Shown: positions 34,504-43,726 of the stretch, in pieces | Layout of the letters: each line of letters starts with the position of its first letter | How positions within the stretch are numbered: the first letter of the stretch is position 1 | From: Dehalogenimonas formicexedens | GTDB lineage: Bacteria > Chloroflexota > Dehalococcoidia > Dehalococcoidales > Dehalococcoidaceae | Direction: 5' to 3' | NCBI RefSeq assembly: GCF_001953175.1 | Contig: NZ_CP018258.1 | Span: 1,144,210-1,208,209 of the forward strand | Length of the DNA: 64,000 bases | Position numbers and translations under genes: made by a program | The notes under the pieces: generated by a model | What the model was told of the DNA's origin: nothing | Databases searched by the model: none | What the model saw: only the letters and a program-made list of their open reading frames with translations

Positions 34504-35583
34504 ATGACTGTACCCATTGAAAAACTGCTGGAATTTATCGTCCTCCGAGATGCCACTGACCTCCATATCACGGTGCCGAGCGTACCGGTGCTTCGTGTTG
34601 ACGGTGAGCTTATCCCCTTGACCGAGGTGCCTCCCTTTACCCCCCAGGACATCGAGACTATGTTCAACCTGATCACCACCGAGGAACAGCGCGCCGCTTT
34701 CAAGCTGGATCGGGAATTGGACTTCTCCTACAGCATGGACGGCCTTTCCCGGTTCCGGGTAAGCGCCATTTCTCAGCGGAACTCGATCTCGCTGGCGATC
34801 AGGCCGGTGCCGTTCAAGATCCCTAGCATCGATGAGCTCGAATTGCCCCAGATATTCAAGACACTCGTGTCCAAGTCTCGCGGCCTGATTCTGATTACCG
34901 GAGCCGCCGGGGCTGGCAAGTCGACCACTCTGGCCGCCATGATCAACCATCTAAACGAGACCGTGAAACGCAATATCATCACTATCGAAGATCCGATAGA
35001 ATACCTGTTCCCGAACGTGAAGTGCCTGATACGCCAAAGGGATATGGGTGACGATGCCCATAATTTTTCCGATGCTCTGGTCCACAGTTTACGCCATGAC
35101 CCGGACGTGCTGGTCATCGGCGAAATGCGCGACCTCGACACCATGAAAACAGCGCTGACCGCCGCCGAAACGGGACACCTTGTCCTTTCGACACTGCATA
35201 CCCTGGACGCCGCGCAGACAATCGATCGCGTCGTCGACATCTTCCCGCCGGAGCAGCAGCGCCAGATCCGCTATCAGCTTTCACAGGTGCTTATCGGGGT
35301 GGTGTCTCAAAGGCTGCCCCACCGCGCCAAGGGCGGGCGCATCGCCGCTTTCGAGATCATGTTGAACAATCCGGTTATCTCACGCTTGATACGCGAGGAA
35401 AAGATCTTCGACCTGCAGGCCAACATCGAGGTCAGCCACAAAGAGGGCATGCAGACTATGGACCAGGCCCTGGCCGACCTGATCAAGCGCAAAGTGATTA
35501 CCCGGGACGAGGGCATGCTTTACAGTTCTTCTCAAGCCCGGTTACAGCAACTGCTGCAATCGGAACGCAGCACCGTTTATTAG
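34504..35583 (+). CDS. pilT: PilT-like type IV pilus retraction ATPase
   Basis: A 359-residue secretion ATPase. The N-terminal PAS-like domain ('ATDLHITVPSVPVLRVDGEL') is followed by the RecA-like domain with Walker A 'GAAGAGKSTTL', Asp box 'IITIEDPIEY', Walker B 'VLVIGEMRDLDTMKTALTAA' and His box 'GHLVLSTLHTLDA'. The retraction-motor signature corresponding to AIRNLIRE reads 'VISRLIREEKIFDLQ', which favours PilT over PilB. No other pilus genes adjoin, so the partner apparatus lies elsewhere. Confidence 0.9.
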   Translation: MTVPIEKLLEFIVLRDATDLHITVPSVPVLRVDGELIPLTEVPPFTPQDIETMFNLITTEEQRAAFKLDRELDFSYSMDGLSRFRVSAISQRNSISLAIRPVPFKIPSIDELELPQIFKTLVSKSRGLILITGAAGAGKSTTLAAMINHLNETVKRNIITIEDPIEYLFPNVKCLIRQRDMGDDAHNFSDALVHSLRHDPDVLVIGEMRDLDTMKTALTAAETGHLVLSTLHTLDAAQTIDRVVDIFPPEQQRQIRYQLSQVLIGVVSQRLPHRAKGGRIAAFEIMLNNPVISRLIREEKIFDLQANIEVSHKEGMQTMDQALADLIKRKVITRDEGMLYSSSQARLQQLLQSERSTVY

Positions 35584-35654
35584 GGTAATCGAATTTAAAA
35601 TCTCTTCTTGTACTTTTGCGATAGGGTTGATGGGAGGCCAGTGTCCCGGTCCGA

Positions 35655-35802
35655 AGAGTATGAGGACAGATAATCGGGCAAGGTTTAATGGTGGCGGTAT
35701 CCCGATCCTAATCGGGATGACCGGGCGATGCTATGGTGATTTAATGAATATATTGCAGAGTATGAGGGTAGGGAATTGGGCAGGGCTTAATGGTGGGCGG
35801 TA
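35655..35802 (+). repeat. Imperfect 45-bp direct repeat ending at the 3' end of tRNA-Val
   Basis: 35655-35699 and 35757-35802 share the start AGAGTATGAGG, the core GGGCAxGG and the end TTAATGGTGGxCGGTA; roughly three quarters of positions agree. The second copy overlaps the last bases of tRNA-Val. Between them lies a 7-bp hairpin (TCCCGAT/ATCGGGA, about 35700-35717). No integrase is near. It may be a scar from tRNA-targeted integration or a simple local duplication. The rest of 35584-35790 holds no gene. Confidence 0.45.
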
Positions 35803-35867
35803 GTGGTCTCGAACCACTGACCTCTGCGATGTCAACGCAGTGCTCTAACCAACTGAGCTAACCGCCC
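35791..35867 (-). tRNA. tRNA-Val (GAC)
   Basis: A 77-nt cloverleaf with acceptor GGGCGGT/ACCGCCC, anticodon loop TTGACAT giving GAC, T-loop GGTTCGAGACC and encoded CCA. Confidence 0.95.
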
Positions 35868-35915
35868 GAAAAGCTTAAAGATTTTAGCTGAAGTCAGGAT
35901 GAATGGCAAGCTGAG

Positions 35916-36524
35916 CTAGGTGCCCCGGTAATCGGACCTAGGGGTAATGATCTTGGAAATCGCCGCGGCGCCCATGGTTTTGATAATGTCGCCGGCGATA
36001 AACGGAACCACCCCCATACTGATGACTGAAGCGAGCGTGACCATCTTTCCCGCCATGCCCAGCCAGATAGCCAGCCAGATAGCGCCCGGAACATAGACCA
36101 ACAATAGGCCAGCGGCCGCCATAATGCCGAACATCGGGGTGAAACCCCGTGATCTGACAAAGGTCTCTGCCATATAACCGACGAACATGGCAGCCAGCAC
36201 AAACCCGACCAGGTAACCAAAGGTGGCGCCGAAACCAGAAGCGCCGTTAGCCAGCCAGGGCACACCGAGGATTCCCAGGCCGCCGTAGGCAGCCATCGAT
36301 ATTCCACCCCACCAGCGGCCGAGCGCGACACCCGCCAGCAGCACGGCGAACGTCTGAAGAGTCACCGGCACCGGCGTAAACGGCAGGTAAATCTTTACCT
36401 GGGCCAGCAATCCGGTCAGAGCGGCGAACGATAAGGCTAAAATAATCTTCGCCGGGACAGACAGGGCAGCTCGGCGGCGAAAGACATCAGTTTTTACGCG
36501 GTCGAAACGGGCGGTTAATTCCAT
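35916..36524 (-). CDS. bioY: Biotin transporter substrate-binding component BioY
   Basis: A 202-residue membrane protein with about six transmembrane helices and the BioY motifs 'VKIYLPFTPVPVTLQTFAVL', 'LGRWWGGISMAAYGGLGILG' and 'GFGATFGYLVGFVLAA'. It binds biotin as the S component of an ECF transporter or acts alone. No ecfA/ecfT genes adjoin. Biotin is needed by the carboxylase subunits at 50444 and 52747. It follows the small CxxC gene by 15 nt, likely in one transcript. Confidence 0.92.
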   Translation of the reverse strand: MELTARFDRVKTDVFRRRAALSVPAKIILALSFAALTGLLAQVKIYLPFTPVPVTLQTFAVLLAGVALGRWWGGISMAAYGGLGILGVPWLANGASGFGATFGYLVGFVLAAMFVGYMAETFVRSRGFTPMFGIMAAAGLLLVYVPGAIWLAIWLGMAGKMVTLASVISMGVVPFIAGDIIKTMGAAAISKIITPRSDYRGT

Positions 36525-36539
36525 TGAGCACTCCGGATT

Positions 36540-36776
36540 TTACTTACGAACGGTGGGTTTTTCACTGGCCAAAAGGGTGTAGGTGCTGGTCTTGCCACAC
36601 CCGGAGCAAGTAACCGAAATCGTGATGGGCTGGTTCATTACCCGCTCGGCGACATTGGTCACGATGGAATCGATATTGTCCAGGCGTTCGTCCATCATCG
36701 AGAGCTGTTGAGCCAGATTCTCAAGAGTCAATTCTGTTAACTGTCCGTGTAAATGGACTTTAGGTTTGTCTGCCAA
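36540..36776 (-). CDS. Small CxxC protein, hypothetical
   Basis: A 78-residue protein with a predicted helix/coiled coil ('LTLENLAQQLSMMDERLDNI') followed by a beta-rich end containing 'VTCSGCGKTSTYTLL', a possible zinc knuckle. No family is recognised. The start is TTG at 36776, with GGAG six nt upstream; the first in-frame TTG at 36833 is itself the -35 box of a promoter and so cannot be the start. It leads a unit with bioY. Confidence 0.7.
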   Translation of the reverse strand: MADKPKVHLHGQLTELTLENLAQQLSMMDERLDNIDSIVTNVAERVMNQPITISVTCSGCGKTSTYTLLASEKPTVRK

Positions 36777-36803
36777 GATAAGCTCCGGGGAAATAGATGC
36801 CAC

Positions 36804-36833
36804 ATTATAGGTATTAAGACTGAAGAGTGTCAA
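36804..36833 (-). promoter_or_regulatory. Consensus sigma-70 promoter of the small CxxC gene and bioY
   Basis: Minus strand TTGACA (36828-36833), an 18-nt spacer and TATAAT (36804-36809), giving an RNA start about 20-25 nt before the TTG at 36776. Confidence 0.75.
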
Positions 36834-36912
36834 AAACTTCGGGTCAGGGAATCAGCCCACCGTTGCGGTGGTGAGAGTGAAAACCCCTTTTCGAAATTAC
36901 TGGCCGATCTTG

Positions 36913-37377
36913 TCAGGCAAGAGATTTAATCAGGTTCGCCATTTCAATAGCCTGGACGGCGGCATCGAAACCCTTGTTACCCATCTTGGAACCGGCTCTT
37001 TCGATAGCTTGTTCCAGTGTTTCCGCCGTAATGACACCAAAGATTACCGGAACCCCTGAGTCGAGATTGACCGCGGCCACACCTTTGGCGACTTCGTTGG
37101 CGATATATTCGAAGTGAGGAGTATTGCCCTTGATGACTGCGCCGAGGCAGACGACGGCGTTATATTTACCGCGTTTCGCCAGTTTCTTGGCTACCAGGGG
37201 AATTTCAAAAGCGCCCGGAACCCAGGCAAAATCGACGTCGGATTCGGCGACGCCATGGCGGACAAAGGCATCTTTAGCGCCCGAAACCAGCTTGCCGGTC
37301 ATGAACTCGTTGAACCTGGAAACTACCACCGCGAATTTAAGCCCCTGGCCGATTAGAGAACCTTCGAAATTAGCCAT
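36913..37377 (-). CDS. ribH: 6,7-dimethyl-8-ribityllumazine synthase
   Basis: A 154-residue subunit of the lumazine synthase shell (condenses the RibA/RibD product with dihydroxybutanone phosphate). It has '[20 protein letters not shown]', '[20 protein letters not shown]', '[20 protein letters not shown]' and '[20 protein letters not shown]'. ATG at 37377 has AAGGAG six nt upstream; it overlaps the ribBA stop by 8 nt. Last gene of ribD-ribE-ribBA-ribH. Confidence 0.97.
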   Translation of the reverse strand: MANFEGSLIGQGLKFAVVVSRFNEFMTGKLVSGAKDAFVRHGVAESDVDFAWVPGAFEIPLVAKKLAKRGKYNAVVCLGAVIKGNTPHFEYIANEVAKGVAAVNLDSGVPVIFGVITAETLEQAIERAGSKMGNKGFDAAVQAIEMANLIKSLA

Positions 37378-38611
37378 TTTTCGCTCCTTCAGCGCCATTA
37401 CCGTTCGGGCTCAATATATGCCCCATTTTTTGGCGTTTGGTTTCAAGATATTTAGCGTTGTGCGGGTTGGCCGGAATCTGTATTGGTACAGTTTCTACCA
37501 CTTTCAGCCCATAGCCTTCAAGCCCGACAACTTTTTTGGGGTTATTGGTCAACAGCTTGATCTCTTTAAGCCCCAGGTCGGCCAAAATTTGAGCCCCGAT
37601 ACCGTAATCCCGAAGATCGGCATCAAATCCAAGGCTCTCATTCGCCTCGACAGTGTCCAATCCCTGGTCCTGAAGGGCATAGGCGCAGATCTTGTTGTGA
37701 AAACCTATTCCCCGCCCCTCCTGCCGCATATAAAGGAGCACGCCCGCTCCGGCGGCGGCGATCTGTTTCAGGGCAAAATCCAACTGTTCGCCGCAATCAC
37801 AGCGCAGGCTGCCGAGGACGTCGCCGGTCAGGCATTCGGAATGAACCCTAGTTAAAACCGGTTGGTCGCCAGGCAAGCTGGAGGCGGCGCCATAGACCAG
37901 CGCCAAGTGCTCCCCGGGATCCACCGAACTCTTGAATCCAATGGCGGTGAACTCACCGTAACGGGTTGGCAATTTCGCCTCGGCGACACGACGCACTAAC
38001 TTTTCAGTTCGGCGCCGGTATGCGATGAGATCGGCAACGCTGCCGATTTTTAGCCCCCATTCCGCCGCCAGTTTCTCAAGCTTGGGAAGGCGCGCCATCG
38101 TGCCGTCGTCGTCCATGATTTCGCAGATGACGCCGGCAGGATAAAGCCCGGCCATTCTGGACATATCAACCGAGGCTTCAGTGTGGCCGGCTCGCACCAA
38201 AACCCCGCCTTCACGAGCTCTAAGGGGGAAAGTGTGACCTGGTTTGATCAGATCTTCCGGCCGGGACCGCGGGTCGATGAGTGTTTTGACCGTTTCCGCC
38301 CTGTCGGCCGCGGAGATCCCGGTGCTGACGCGGTGCCGCGCCTCGACGGACACCGTAAACGCGGTACAGTGCTTGGAGGAGTTCTCCTGAACCATCAGAG
38401 GAATGTTCAATGCGTCCAGCCGCTCTCCGGTGAGGGACACACAGATCAAGCCGCGGGCGTTTTTAGCCATGAAGTTGATGGCTTCCGGTGAGATCTTTTC
38501 GGCTGCTATGAAGAGGTCGCCCTCGTTTTCCCGGTCGTCGTCATCGACGATGATCACGAACTTACCGGCCTTAATATCTTCAATCAGCCCGGATATCGGC
38601 GCCATTACCAT
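37370..38611 (-). CDS. ribBA: Bifunctional DHBP synthase / GTP cyclohydrolase II
   Basis: A 413-residue fusion that supplies both precursors of riboflavin. The N-terminal DHBP synthase (1-~200) has '[20 protein letters not shown]' and '[20 protein letters not shown]'. The C-terminal GTP cyclohydrolase II (~205-400) has the zinc site '[20 protein letters not shown]' and '[12 protein letters not shown]'. Both active sites look complete. AGGAG lies 9 nt before the ATG. Confidence 0.97.
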   Translation of the reverse strand: MVMAPISGLIEDIKAGKFVIIVDDDDRENEGDLFIAAEKISPEAINFMAKNARGLICVSLTGERLDALNIPLMVQENSSKHCTAFTVSVEARHRVSTGISAADRAETVKTLIDPRSRPEDLIKPGHTFPLRAREGGVLVRAGHTEASVDMSRMAGLYPAGVICEIMDDDGTMARLPKLEKLAAEWGLKIGSVADLIAYRRRTEKLVRRVAEAKLPTRYGEFTAIGFKSSVDPGEHLALVYGAASSLPGDQPVLTRVHSECLTGDVLGSLRCDCGEQLDFALKQIAAAGAGVLLYMRQEGRGIGFHNKICAYALQDQGLDTVEANESLGFDADLRDYGIGAQILADLGLKEIKLLTNNPKKVVGLEGYGLKVVETVPIQIPANPHNAKYLETKRQKMGHILSPNGNGAEGAKNG

Positions 38612-38623
38612 TTGCTTCTTCTC

Positions 38624-39250
38624 CTATGATATGAAACCATGCTCGGCGAGGAATCCTTCGGTAACCCTAGGTTCGCTCTTCGCGACAAAACTCTCGACGT
38701 ATTTGGCGATTATGTCGACTTCAAGATTGACCCTGTCGCCGACTCTCTTGTGTCCAATCGTGGTATGAGACCTTGTAAACGCAACCAGCGAGACTTTGAA
38801 ATTCGTTTTGAATTTTGTGGTAACCGTCAGGCTGAGACCGTCCACCGCGATAAAGCCCTTCTCCACAATGTAACGCAGTATTTCAAAAGGCGCACTAACT
38901 GTGAGTATTTCGCTTTCGCCTTCCCAATCGATTCTTTCGACCGTGCCTGTCGCATCGACATGCCCCTCGACCAGGTGGCCACCGAGCCTGCCCGAGAGGG
39001 TCAGAGCGCGTTCAAGGTTTACCGAATCTCCTGCCCTCAAGCCTCCCAGTGTCGAACGTTTCAGTGTTTCAGGCATGACATCGACACTGAAAGTCCGGTT
39101 ACTGATTTTGGTGACGGTGAGACACACGCCGTCAACTGCAACAGAGTCACCAAGTTTCAGGTCGTCAAAAATAATTCCAGCCTTAATCGAAAGGAATGAC
39201 GGGGAAACGGATGCAATTACGCCTGTTTCTTCGACAATGCCGCTGAACAC
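38624..39250 (-). CDS. ribE: Riboflavin synthase alpha chain
   Basis: A 208-residue protein made of two lumazine-binding repeats, the first with '[12 protein letters not shown]' and '[13 protein letters not shown]', the second with '[14 protein letters not shown]' and '[10 protein letters not shown]'. It dismutates two lumazines to riboflavin. The start is GTG 39250, seven nt after AAGGAG, and gives the canonical FSGIVEE N-terminus; the longer frame runs into ribD. It begins 4 nt after ribD. Confidence 0.96.
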   Translation of the reverse strand: MFSGIVEETGVIASVSPSFLSIKAGIIFDDLKLGDSVAVDGVCLTVTKISNRTFSVDVMPETLKRSTLGGLRAGDSVNLERALTLSGRLGGHLVEGHVDATGTVERIDWEGESEILTVSAPFEILRYIVEKGFIAVDGLSLTVTTKFKTNFKVSLVAFTRSHTTIGHKRVGDRVNLEVDIIAKYVESFVAKSEPRVTEGFLAEHGFIS

Positions 39251-39254
39251 GGCT

Positions 39255-40364
39255 CTACTCCTTAACCACGTACCCGGAGATGACTGTGTCGTCACCGGAC
39301 CGGGTGACGCGGACATTCTCCAGGCTGAGAGCCTGCGCGATCTTCTCAACGCCCACCCCCGCCACGGGGGTTTTAGCGCCCGCCCCGCCGATAATTATCG
39401 GGGCAACAATGGCCACCACCTTATCCACCAGGCGTTCGTCGAACAGGCTGCCCAGGAGCGTGCCGCCGCCCTCCACCAGGAGGCTGGTGATCTGACGTTC
39501 GCCGAGATACCTCAGGAGTGGTTCGAGACCTACCCGCCCGTCTCTGCCAGGTAACTGCACAACCTCGGCGCCCACTTTACGATAGGCGTCCAGACGGCTT
39601 TCGGGGACGGCTCTTCCCAGTGCAATCAACGTTTTTCCGGGCTCGGTGAACACGCAAGCGTCGAGCGGTGTCCTGCCGTTGCTATCGACAATGACTCGCA
39701 TCGGTTGTTTATGTGAAGTCCCTCCGCGCCCGGCGCAACCCCTTGCGGTCAGCCTCGGGTTATCGGCCAAAACAGTGCCCACTCCGGCCATAATGGCATC
39801 AGAAGCGTGCCGTAGCGTATGGGAGAACAAGCGAGAATCGTCATTGGATATCCATTTTGAATCCATGGTGCGTGTGGCGATCTTCCCGTCGAGGCTCATC
39901 GAATACTTGGCGGTCACGAAAGGCAAACCCGTGTTTATGTATTTAAAGTAAGCTTCGTTGAGTTCTCGAGCTTCCTCGCGACGCTCGCCAATGTGGACTT
40001 CGATACCGGCGCTTTCCAATTCCGCTTTGCCACACCCGAAAACTCTTGGGTTATCATCGAGTGTCGCTATATGGACCGCTTTAATGCCGGCAGCTATTAT
40101 CGCCCGGGTGCATGGCGGAGTGCGTCCAAAATGACAGCACGGTTCTAAAGTGACGTACATCGTCGCCCCGTGACTTTGTTCACCAGCTTGCTTGAGCGCC
40201 ACGATCTCGGCGTGGTCCTGGCCCGGCGGTTGGGTAAAACCTTCCCCGACAATCTCATCGCCGCGTACTATAACCGCGCCTACAGCCGGATTGGGTGAGA
40301 CCTCGCCCAAAGCTAGTCGGGCCAATTTAAGAGCTTGTTCCATGTAATCCATTGTGAAAGCCAT
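39255..40364 (-). CDS. ribD: Bifunctional riboflavin deaminase/reductase RibD
   Basis: A 369-residue fusion. The N-terminal cytidine-deaminase-like part (1-~145) has the zinc ligands 'DHAEIVALKQAG' and 'LEPCCHFGRTPPCTRAIIAA'; the C-terminal reductase has 'FVTAKYSMSLDGKIATRTMD', 'VIVDSNGRTPLDACVF' and 'SLLVEGGGTLLGSLFDERLV'. First gene of the rib operon. ATG 40364 is used; ATG 40352 and 40343 are also possible and no ribosome-binding site decides. No FMN riboswitch is seen in the 142 nt upstream. Confidence 0.94.
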   Translation of the reverse strand: MAFTMDYMEQALKLARLALGEVSPNPAVGAVIVRGDEIVGEGFTQPPGQDHAEIVALKQAGEQSHGATMYVTLEPCCHFGRTPPCTRAIIAAGIKAVHIATLDDNPRVFGCGKAELESAGIEVHIGERREEARELNEAYFKYINTGLPFVTAKYSMSLDGKIATRTMDSKWISNDDSRLFSHTLRHASDAIMAGVGTVLADNPRLTARGCAGRGGTSHKQPMRVIVDSNGRTPLDACVFTEPGKTLIALGRAVPESRLDAYRKVGAEVVQLPGRDGRVGLEPLLRYLGERQITSLLVEGGGTLLGSLFDERLVDKVVAIVAPIIIGGAGAKTPVAGVGVEKIAQALSLENVRVTRSGDDTVISGYVVKE

Positions 40365-40506
40365 TCTAACACCCGTCATCGAACGGGCGCAAACGGGGAG
40401 CCCGCCCTTAACACGTTGGCAAGGGAACTGTTCCGGTAGCGCTTGAACGTTTACCGCTGCAGAACAGTGTGCTATCATTACGTAAATTAGCGAGGCTTGC
40501 CGATAT

Positions 40507-40830
40507 ATGAGAATTGGCCCCAGCGAACTCCTGATCGTTGCGATCATCATCATTGTCATGGTGCTGATTTCCCGCTCCAGGAAAGCCGCCGATGAAGCCA
40601 GGGCTAAGGCGGAAGCCGATCGACAGGCGAAAATGAAGGCGGTTCCCGACAAAGCGCCGATCAAACACCCGCAATTACAGCTTTTGGGCGTCCTTGTCAT
40701 GCTGGCCGGCGCAACCATGGCGGTTCTAGCTTACCTGGATGAGCAGCAATTACTTGGCACACTTTCACTTGCCGGTATCGGCGTTCTGATTGTCGGCATC
40801 GCTTTCATTATTTTGGCGCGCCGCCGGTAG
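40507..40830 (+). CDS. Small membrane protein, hypothetical
   Basis: A 107-residue protein with three hydrophobic helices. The N-terminus 'GPSELLIVAIIIIVMVLISR' followed by an amphipathic, Ala/Lys/Glu-rich helix resembles TatA, but the two extra C-terminal membrane spans do not fit TatA. It precedes nadK by 30 nt and may share its transcript. No family is assigned. Confidence 0.65.
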   Translation: MRIGPSELLIVAIIIIVMVLISRSRKAADEARAKAEADRQAKMKAVPDKAPIKHPQLQLLGVLVMLAGATMAVLAYLDEQQLLGTLSLAGIGVLIVGIAFIILARRR

Positions 40831-40860
40831 GACCGGGTCGTTGATGTACGGGCAACCGCT

Positions 40861-41703
40861 ATGACATACCAACGCATCGGCATTATCTATCACCCTCTTA
40901 ACAAGGCCGCTCACCAGCTGGCTACCGAGATTTCGGCATTTCTTGACGTCTCCGGTTGCCCGAATTGGCTCGGTTCCGCGTGGGACAACGAGAACCTCAT
41001 GAGTCAAATAGCGGGTACGGACCTGGTTATTACCACCGGGGGAGACGGAACCATTCTTCGGGCCGCCCAGGCGATTTTGCCGTTGGACATCCCCATTTTC
41101 AGCGTCAATCTTGGTAAATTGGGGTTTATGACCGAAGTCCCGGCAGCCGAGGCGATGGTCCAGATTCCCCGGATCCTGGCAGGAGAGGGATGGATCGACA
41201 CCCGGGCAACTCTCGATGTCGAGCTGAGCGAACATCAGTCCGGCTCGATATCGAATTTTATGGCGGTCAACGACGTCGTCGCCGCCCGTGGCGGCATCGC
41301 CCGGATAATTACGGTGGAGTGCCACATCGACGGGCAGCATTACACCACCTATAAAGGTGACGGGGCAATAATTTCAACCGCCACCGGATCGACGGGTTAC
41401 AATTTCGCCGGGGGCGGTCCGGTGCTCCATCCCGACTCTTCCGATATGCTGTTGACCCCGATCCTGCCCCACCTGGGACGCAGCTACAGCCTGGTGGTTC
41501 CCGCCGAAAAGACGATCGCGTTTAAAATCAGCACGTTCCACGAAGCGACATTGTGTGTCGACGGCCACATCAACCGCAGCCTGTCTACCGGGGACATCGT
41601 CCGCGCCAGGGTAAGTCATCGAAAATTGCGTTTCCTTCGCCTTCGTCCCCCGGAATCCTTTTACGCTGAACTCGACAAAAAGTTGAAAGGTAGTCTAAAT
41701 TAA
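40861..41703 (+). CDS. nadK: NAD kinase
   Basis: Phosphorylates NAD to NADP. The 280-residue protein has the family 'LVITTGGDGTILRAAQAI' motif, the diacylglycerol-kinase-like fold with 'STATGSTGYNFAGGGPVLHP', and the NE/D pair in 'FMAVNDVVAARG'. The stop is followed at once by the TTG of the next gene, so they are coupled. Confidence 0.96.
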   Translation: MTYQRIGIIYHPLNKAAHQLATEISAFLDVSGCPNWLGSAWDNENLMSQIAGTDLVITTGGDGTILRAAQAILPLDIPIFSVNLGKLGFMTEVPAAEAMVQIPRILAGEGWIDTRATLDVELSEHQSGSISNFMAVNDVVAARGGIARIITVECHIDGQHYTTYKGDGAIISTATGSTGYNFAGGGPVLHPDSSDMLLTPILPHLGRSYSLVVPAEKTIAFKISTFHEATLCVDGHINRSLSTGDIVRARVSHRKLRFLRLRPPESFYAELDKKLKGSLN

Positions 41704-42174
41704 TTGAACGTCGAAAAAGCCACTATTAAAGATGCCCCCCAGATCCAAAAACTGGTGAATTCTTTTGCCGAACGCGGTCAGATGCTGGCCCGGCCGCTGG
41801 TTGAGATCTATGAAAACCTAAGGGACTTTTTCGTCGTTCGGGAAGCAGGCAATGTTATAGCCTGCGCCGCCCTGCACATCAGCTGGTCTGACCTGGCAGA
41901 AGTGAAATCTCTTGCGGTCGAGGCTTCTCATCACCGCCAGGGAATCGGCGACGCATTAGTGTCAGCATGTATTGATGAAGCAGCGGAATTAGGCATCACT
42001 ACCGTTTTCTGCCTGACATATCAGCCGGTGTTCTTCGGTAAATGCGGTTTCAAAGAAGTAGAAAAAAAGGAACTGCCTCACAAGGTCTGGGGCGAATGCT
42101 ATCGCTGTCCCAAGTTCCCTGACTGTGACGAATCGGCGATGACATTCGCCATCGGGGCGACAGCCGATGTCTGA
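41704..42174 (+). CDS. ArgA-type GNAT N-acetyltransferase
   Basis: A 156-residue GNAT protein with acetyl-CoA loop 'EASHHRQGIGDALV' and the C-terminal 'CYRCPKFPDCDESAM' Cys pattern seen in short stand-alone N-acetylglutamate synthases of anaerobes. The N-terminal 'ATIKDAPQIQKLVNSFAERG' also matches that group. It probably acetylates glutamate for arginine synthesis, though other amino acids are possible. The start is TTG directly after the nadK stop. Confidence 0.8.
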   Translation: MNVEKATIKDAPQIQKLVNSFAERGQMLARPLVEIYENLRDFFVVREAGNVIACAALHISWSDLAEVKSLAVEASHHRQGIGDALVSACIDEAAELGITTVFCLTYQPVFFGKCGFKEVEKKELPHKVWGECYRCPKFPDCDESAMTFAIGATADV

Positions 42175-42697
42175 TCACAACGTTTTAAGTGAAATCAAGT
42201 TCGCCGGCCATTTTCGCGTTCGGCAGGACACTTTCGCCAGTTCAACAGGCGAGATCAAAACCCGGGATATAGTCGAGTACCCTGAAGCGGTCGCGATGGT
42301 GGCTGTAGATAACGGCGGCAATTTCATCCTGGAGAAACAGTACCGTCATGCGGCCGGGCGCGAACTCTTGGAAATCCCGGCGGGTGGGATAGACTCTGGA
42401 GAAACCCCCGAACAGGCAGTGTGCCGCGAGACGCAGGAAGAGACCGGATACCTGCCAAAGACGGTTGAACACCTCACCAGTTTTTATTCGGCGCCAGGAT
42501 ATTCAACCGAAATTCTTCATGTTTACCTGGTAAATAACCTGGTTGAAAGTCGGTTGACAGCCGAGGACTCCGATGAGATCACGCTGGTGCGGATGTCCAG
42601 AGCAGAAGTAGTGAAATCTATAAGGAACGGCGCTATTCGCGACGGCAAAAGCATAGCGGGTCTGCTCTATTATTTTAATGTAATCGGGTCTGCTTAA
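42167..42697 (+). CDS. NUDIX hydrolase, ADP-ribose pyrophosphatase type
   Basis: A 176-residue NUDIX enzyme. The NUDIX box 'GGIDSGETPEQAVCRETQEE' followed by TGY is complete, with the upstream 'FILEKQYRHAAGRELLEIPA' typical of ADP-ribose hydrolases. It overlaps the acetyltransferase gene by 8 nt and ends 2 nt before the converging azlD. Confidence 0.9.
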   Translation: MSDHNVLSEIKFAGHFRVRQDTFASSTGEIKTRDIVEYPEAVAMVAVDNGGNFILEKQYRHAAGRELLEIPAGGIDSGETPEQAVCRETQEETGYLPKTVEHLTSFYSAPGYSTEILHVYLVNNLVESRLTAEDSDEITLVRMSRAEVVKSIRNGAIRDGKSIAGLLYYFNVIGSA

Positions 42698-42698
42698 C

Positions 42699-43019
42699 CT
42701 ATACTCCGATAACCCCCATCAGCCAGTAGGTTGCCATCCCTATAATGACGGATCCAAACAAGTTTCTCATCTTCCATGCAAAGACAAAGACAACCAGAGC
42801 TGAAACCAGCAGCCGGGCATCAAGTCCAACTCCACCTCCATCAACTGCAAAAACGGCTGGTACAACAAGCGCCGACAAAACTGCCACCGGGATATATTCT
42901 AAGAAGGCTTTTGCCTTTTCCGGGATGACGATCCGGCTGACTAGAGCCATCGGTAAAAATCGCGGCAGGAACGTGACCGCTGCCATTCCCGTGAACAATA
43001 GAAACATTTCCAGGCGCAT
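42699..43019 (-). CDS. azlD: Branched-chain amino acid exporter small subunit AzlD
   Basis: A 106-residue membrane protein with four helices and the AzlD features 'TFLPRFLPMALVSRIVIPEK' and 'AFLEYIPVAVLSALVVPAVF'. It pairs with AzlC, overlapping its end by one base, to export branched-chain amino acids. Confidence 0.9.
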   Translation of the reverse strand: MRLEMFLLFTGMAAVTFLPRFLPMALVSRIVIPEKAKAFLEYIPVAVLSALVVPAVFAVDGGGVGLDARLLVSALVVFVFAWKMRNLFGSVIIGMATYWLMGVIGV

Positions 43020-43726
43020 CAGTTTTCCACTTCCAAACTAGCGGGGACAGCGGCTGTTCGTCTTTGGCTCAGCAGCAATCCACAAATTGGGGCAATTATG
43101 GCGGCGGCGACGATAAAGAGGTTGTTAGGCAAGACCCCCTTTAACGAGAGTGCAAGCATCCCGGCAGCCATTGCGACCAGAAGGTGGGTTCTACTCTTTA
43201 TCTGAATTACCAGCAAACATATAAACAGGGCTGTCATGGCGAAGGGGATTCCAAAAGAAGCGCTATCGATGACCGAGCCAAACACAGCGCCGGTGAGCGA
43301 ACCGGTGAACCAGGCCAGCCAGGCGGTTATCTGAAGTCCCATTTGATAGCTCGGCCGGCCGGCGATCTTGGAAGTATCAGCCATGGCCACGGCGAATGAT
43401 TCGTCGGTCAACTGCGAAGCTAGAACAACAACCCTTTTCAGCGACAAACCCTTAAAATATGGAGCGATTGCCGAACTCATAAGAAGATGGCGGGAGTTAA
43501 CTGCGAGAGTGGTTATTATTATCGGAACAGCCGCGATTCCGGCGGATAACATCCCCACGGCGATGAATTGTGAGGCGCCCGCGAACACCATGAGGCTCAT
43601 GGCGCCGGTCTCCAGAGTCGATAGCCCGGCAGCCCTGGCGAGGACGCCGTAAGCCATGCCTACCGGAAGGTAACCCAGGACAATCGGCAGAGCCGCCTTG
43701 ACGCCCTGGCGGATTTCCTTACTCAA
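43019..43726 (-). CDS. azlC: Branched-chain amino acid exporter large subunit AzlC
   Basis: A 235-residue membrane protein with the AzlC motifs 'GYLPVGMAYGVLARAAGLS', 'VFAGASQFIAVGML' and 'VNSRHLLMSSAIAPYF'. It overlaps the GNAT gene upstream by 8 nt and azlD downstream by 1 nt. Confidence 0.93.
   Translation of the reverse strand: MSKEIRQGVKAALPIVLGYLPVGMAYGVLARAAGLSTLETGAMSLMVFAGASQFIAVGMLSAGIAAVPIIITTLAVNSRHLLMSSAIAPYFKGLSLKRVVVLASQLTDESFAVAMADTSKIAGRPSYQMGLQITAWLAWFTGSLTGAVFGSVIDSASFGIPFAMTALFICLLVIQIKSRTHLLVAMAAGMLALSLKGVLPNNLFIVAAAIIAPICGLLLSQRRTAAVPASLEVEN

Noticed and set aside
34405-34950. Minus-strand ORF opposite the start of pilT
   Set aside because: Overlaps the conserved pilT N-terminus in antisense and has no supporting features.
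40365-40506. FMN riboswitch ahead of ribD
   Set aside because: The conserved FMN-aptamer core sequences are not present in this 142-nt spacer.
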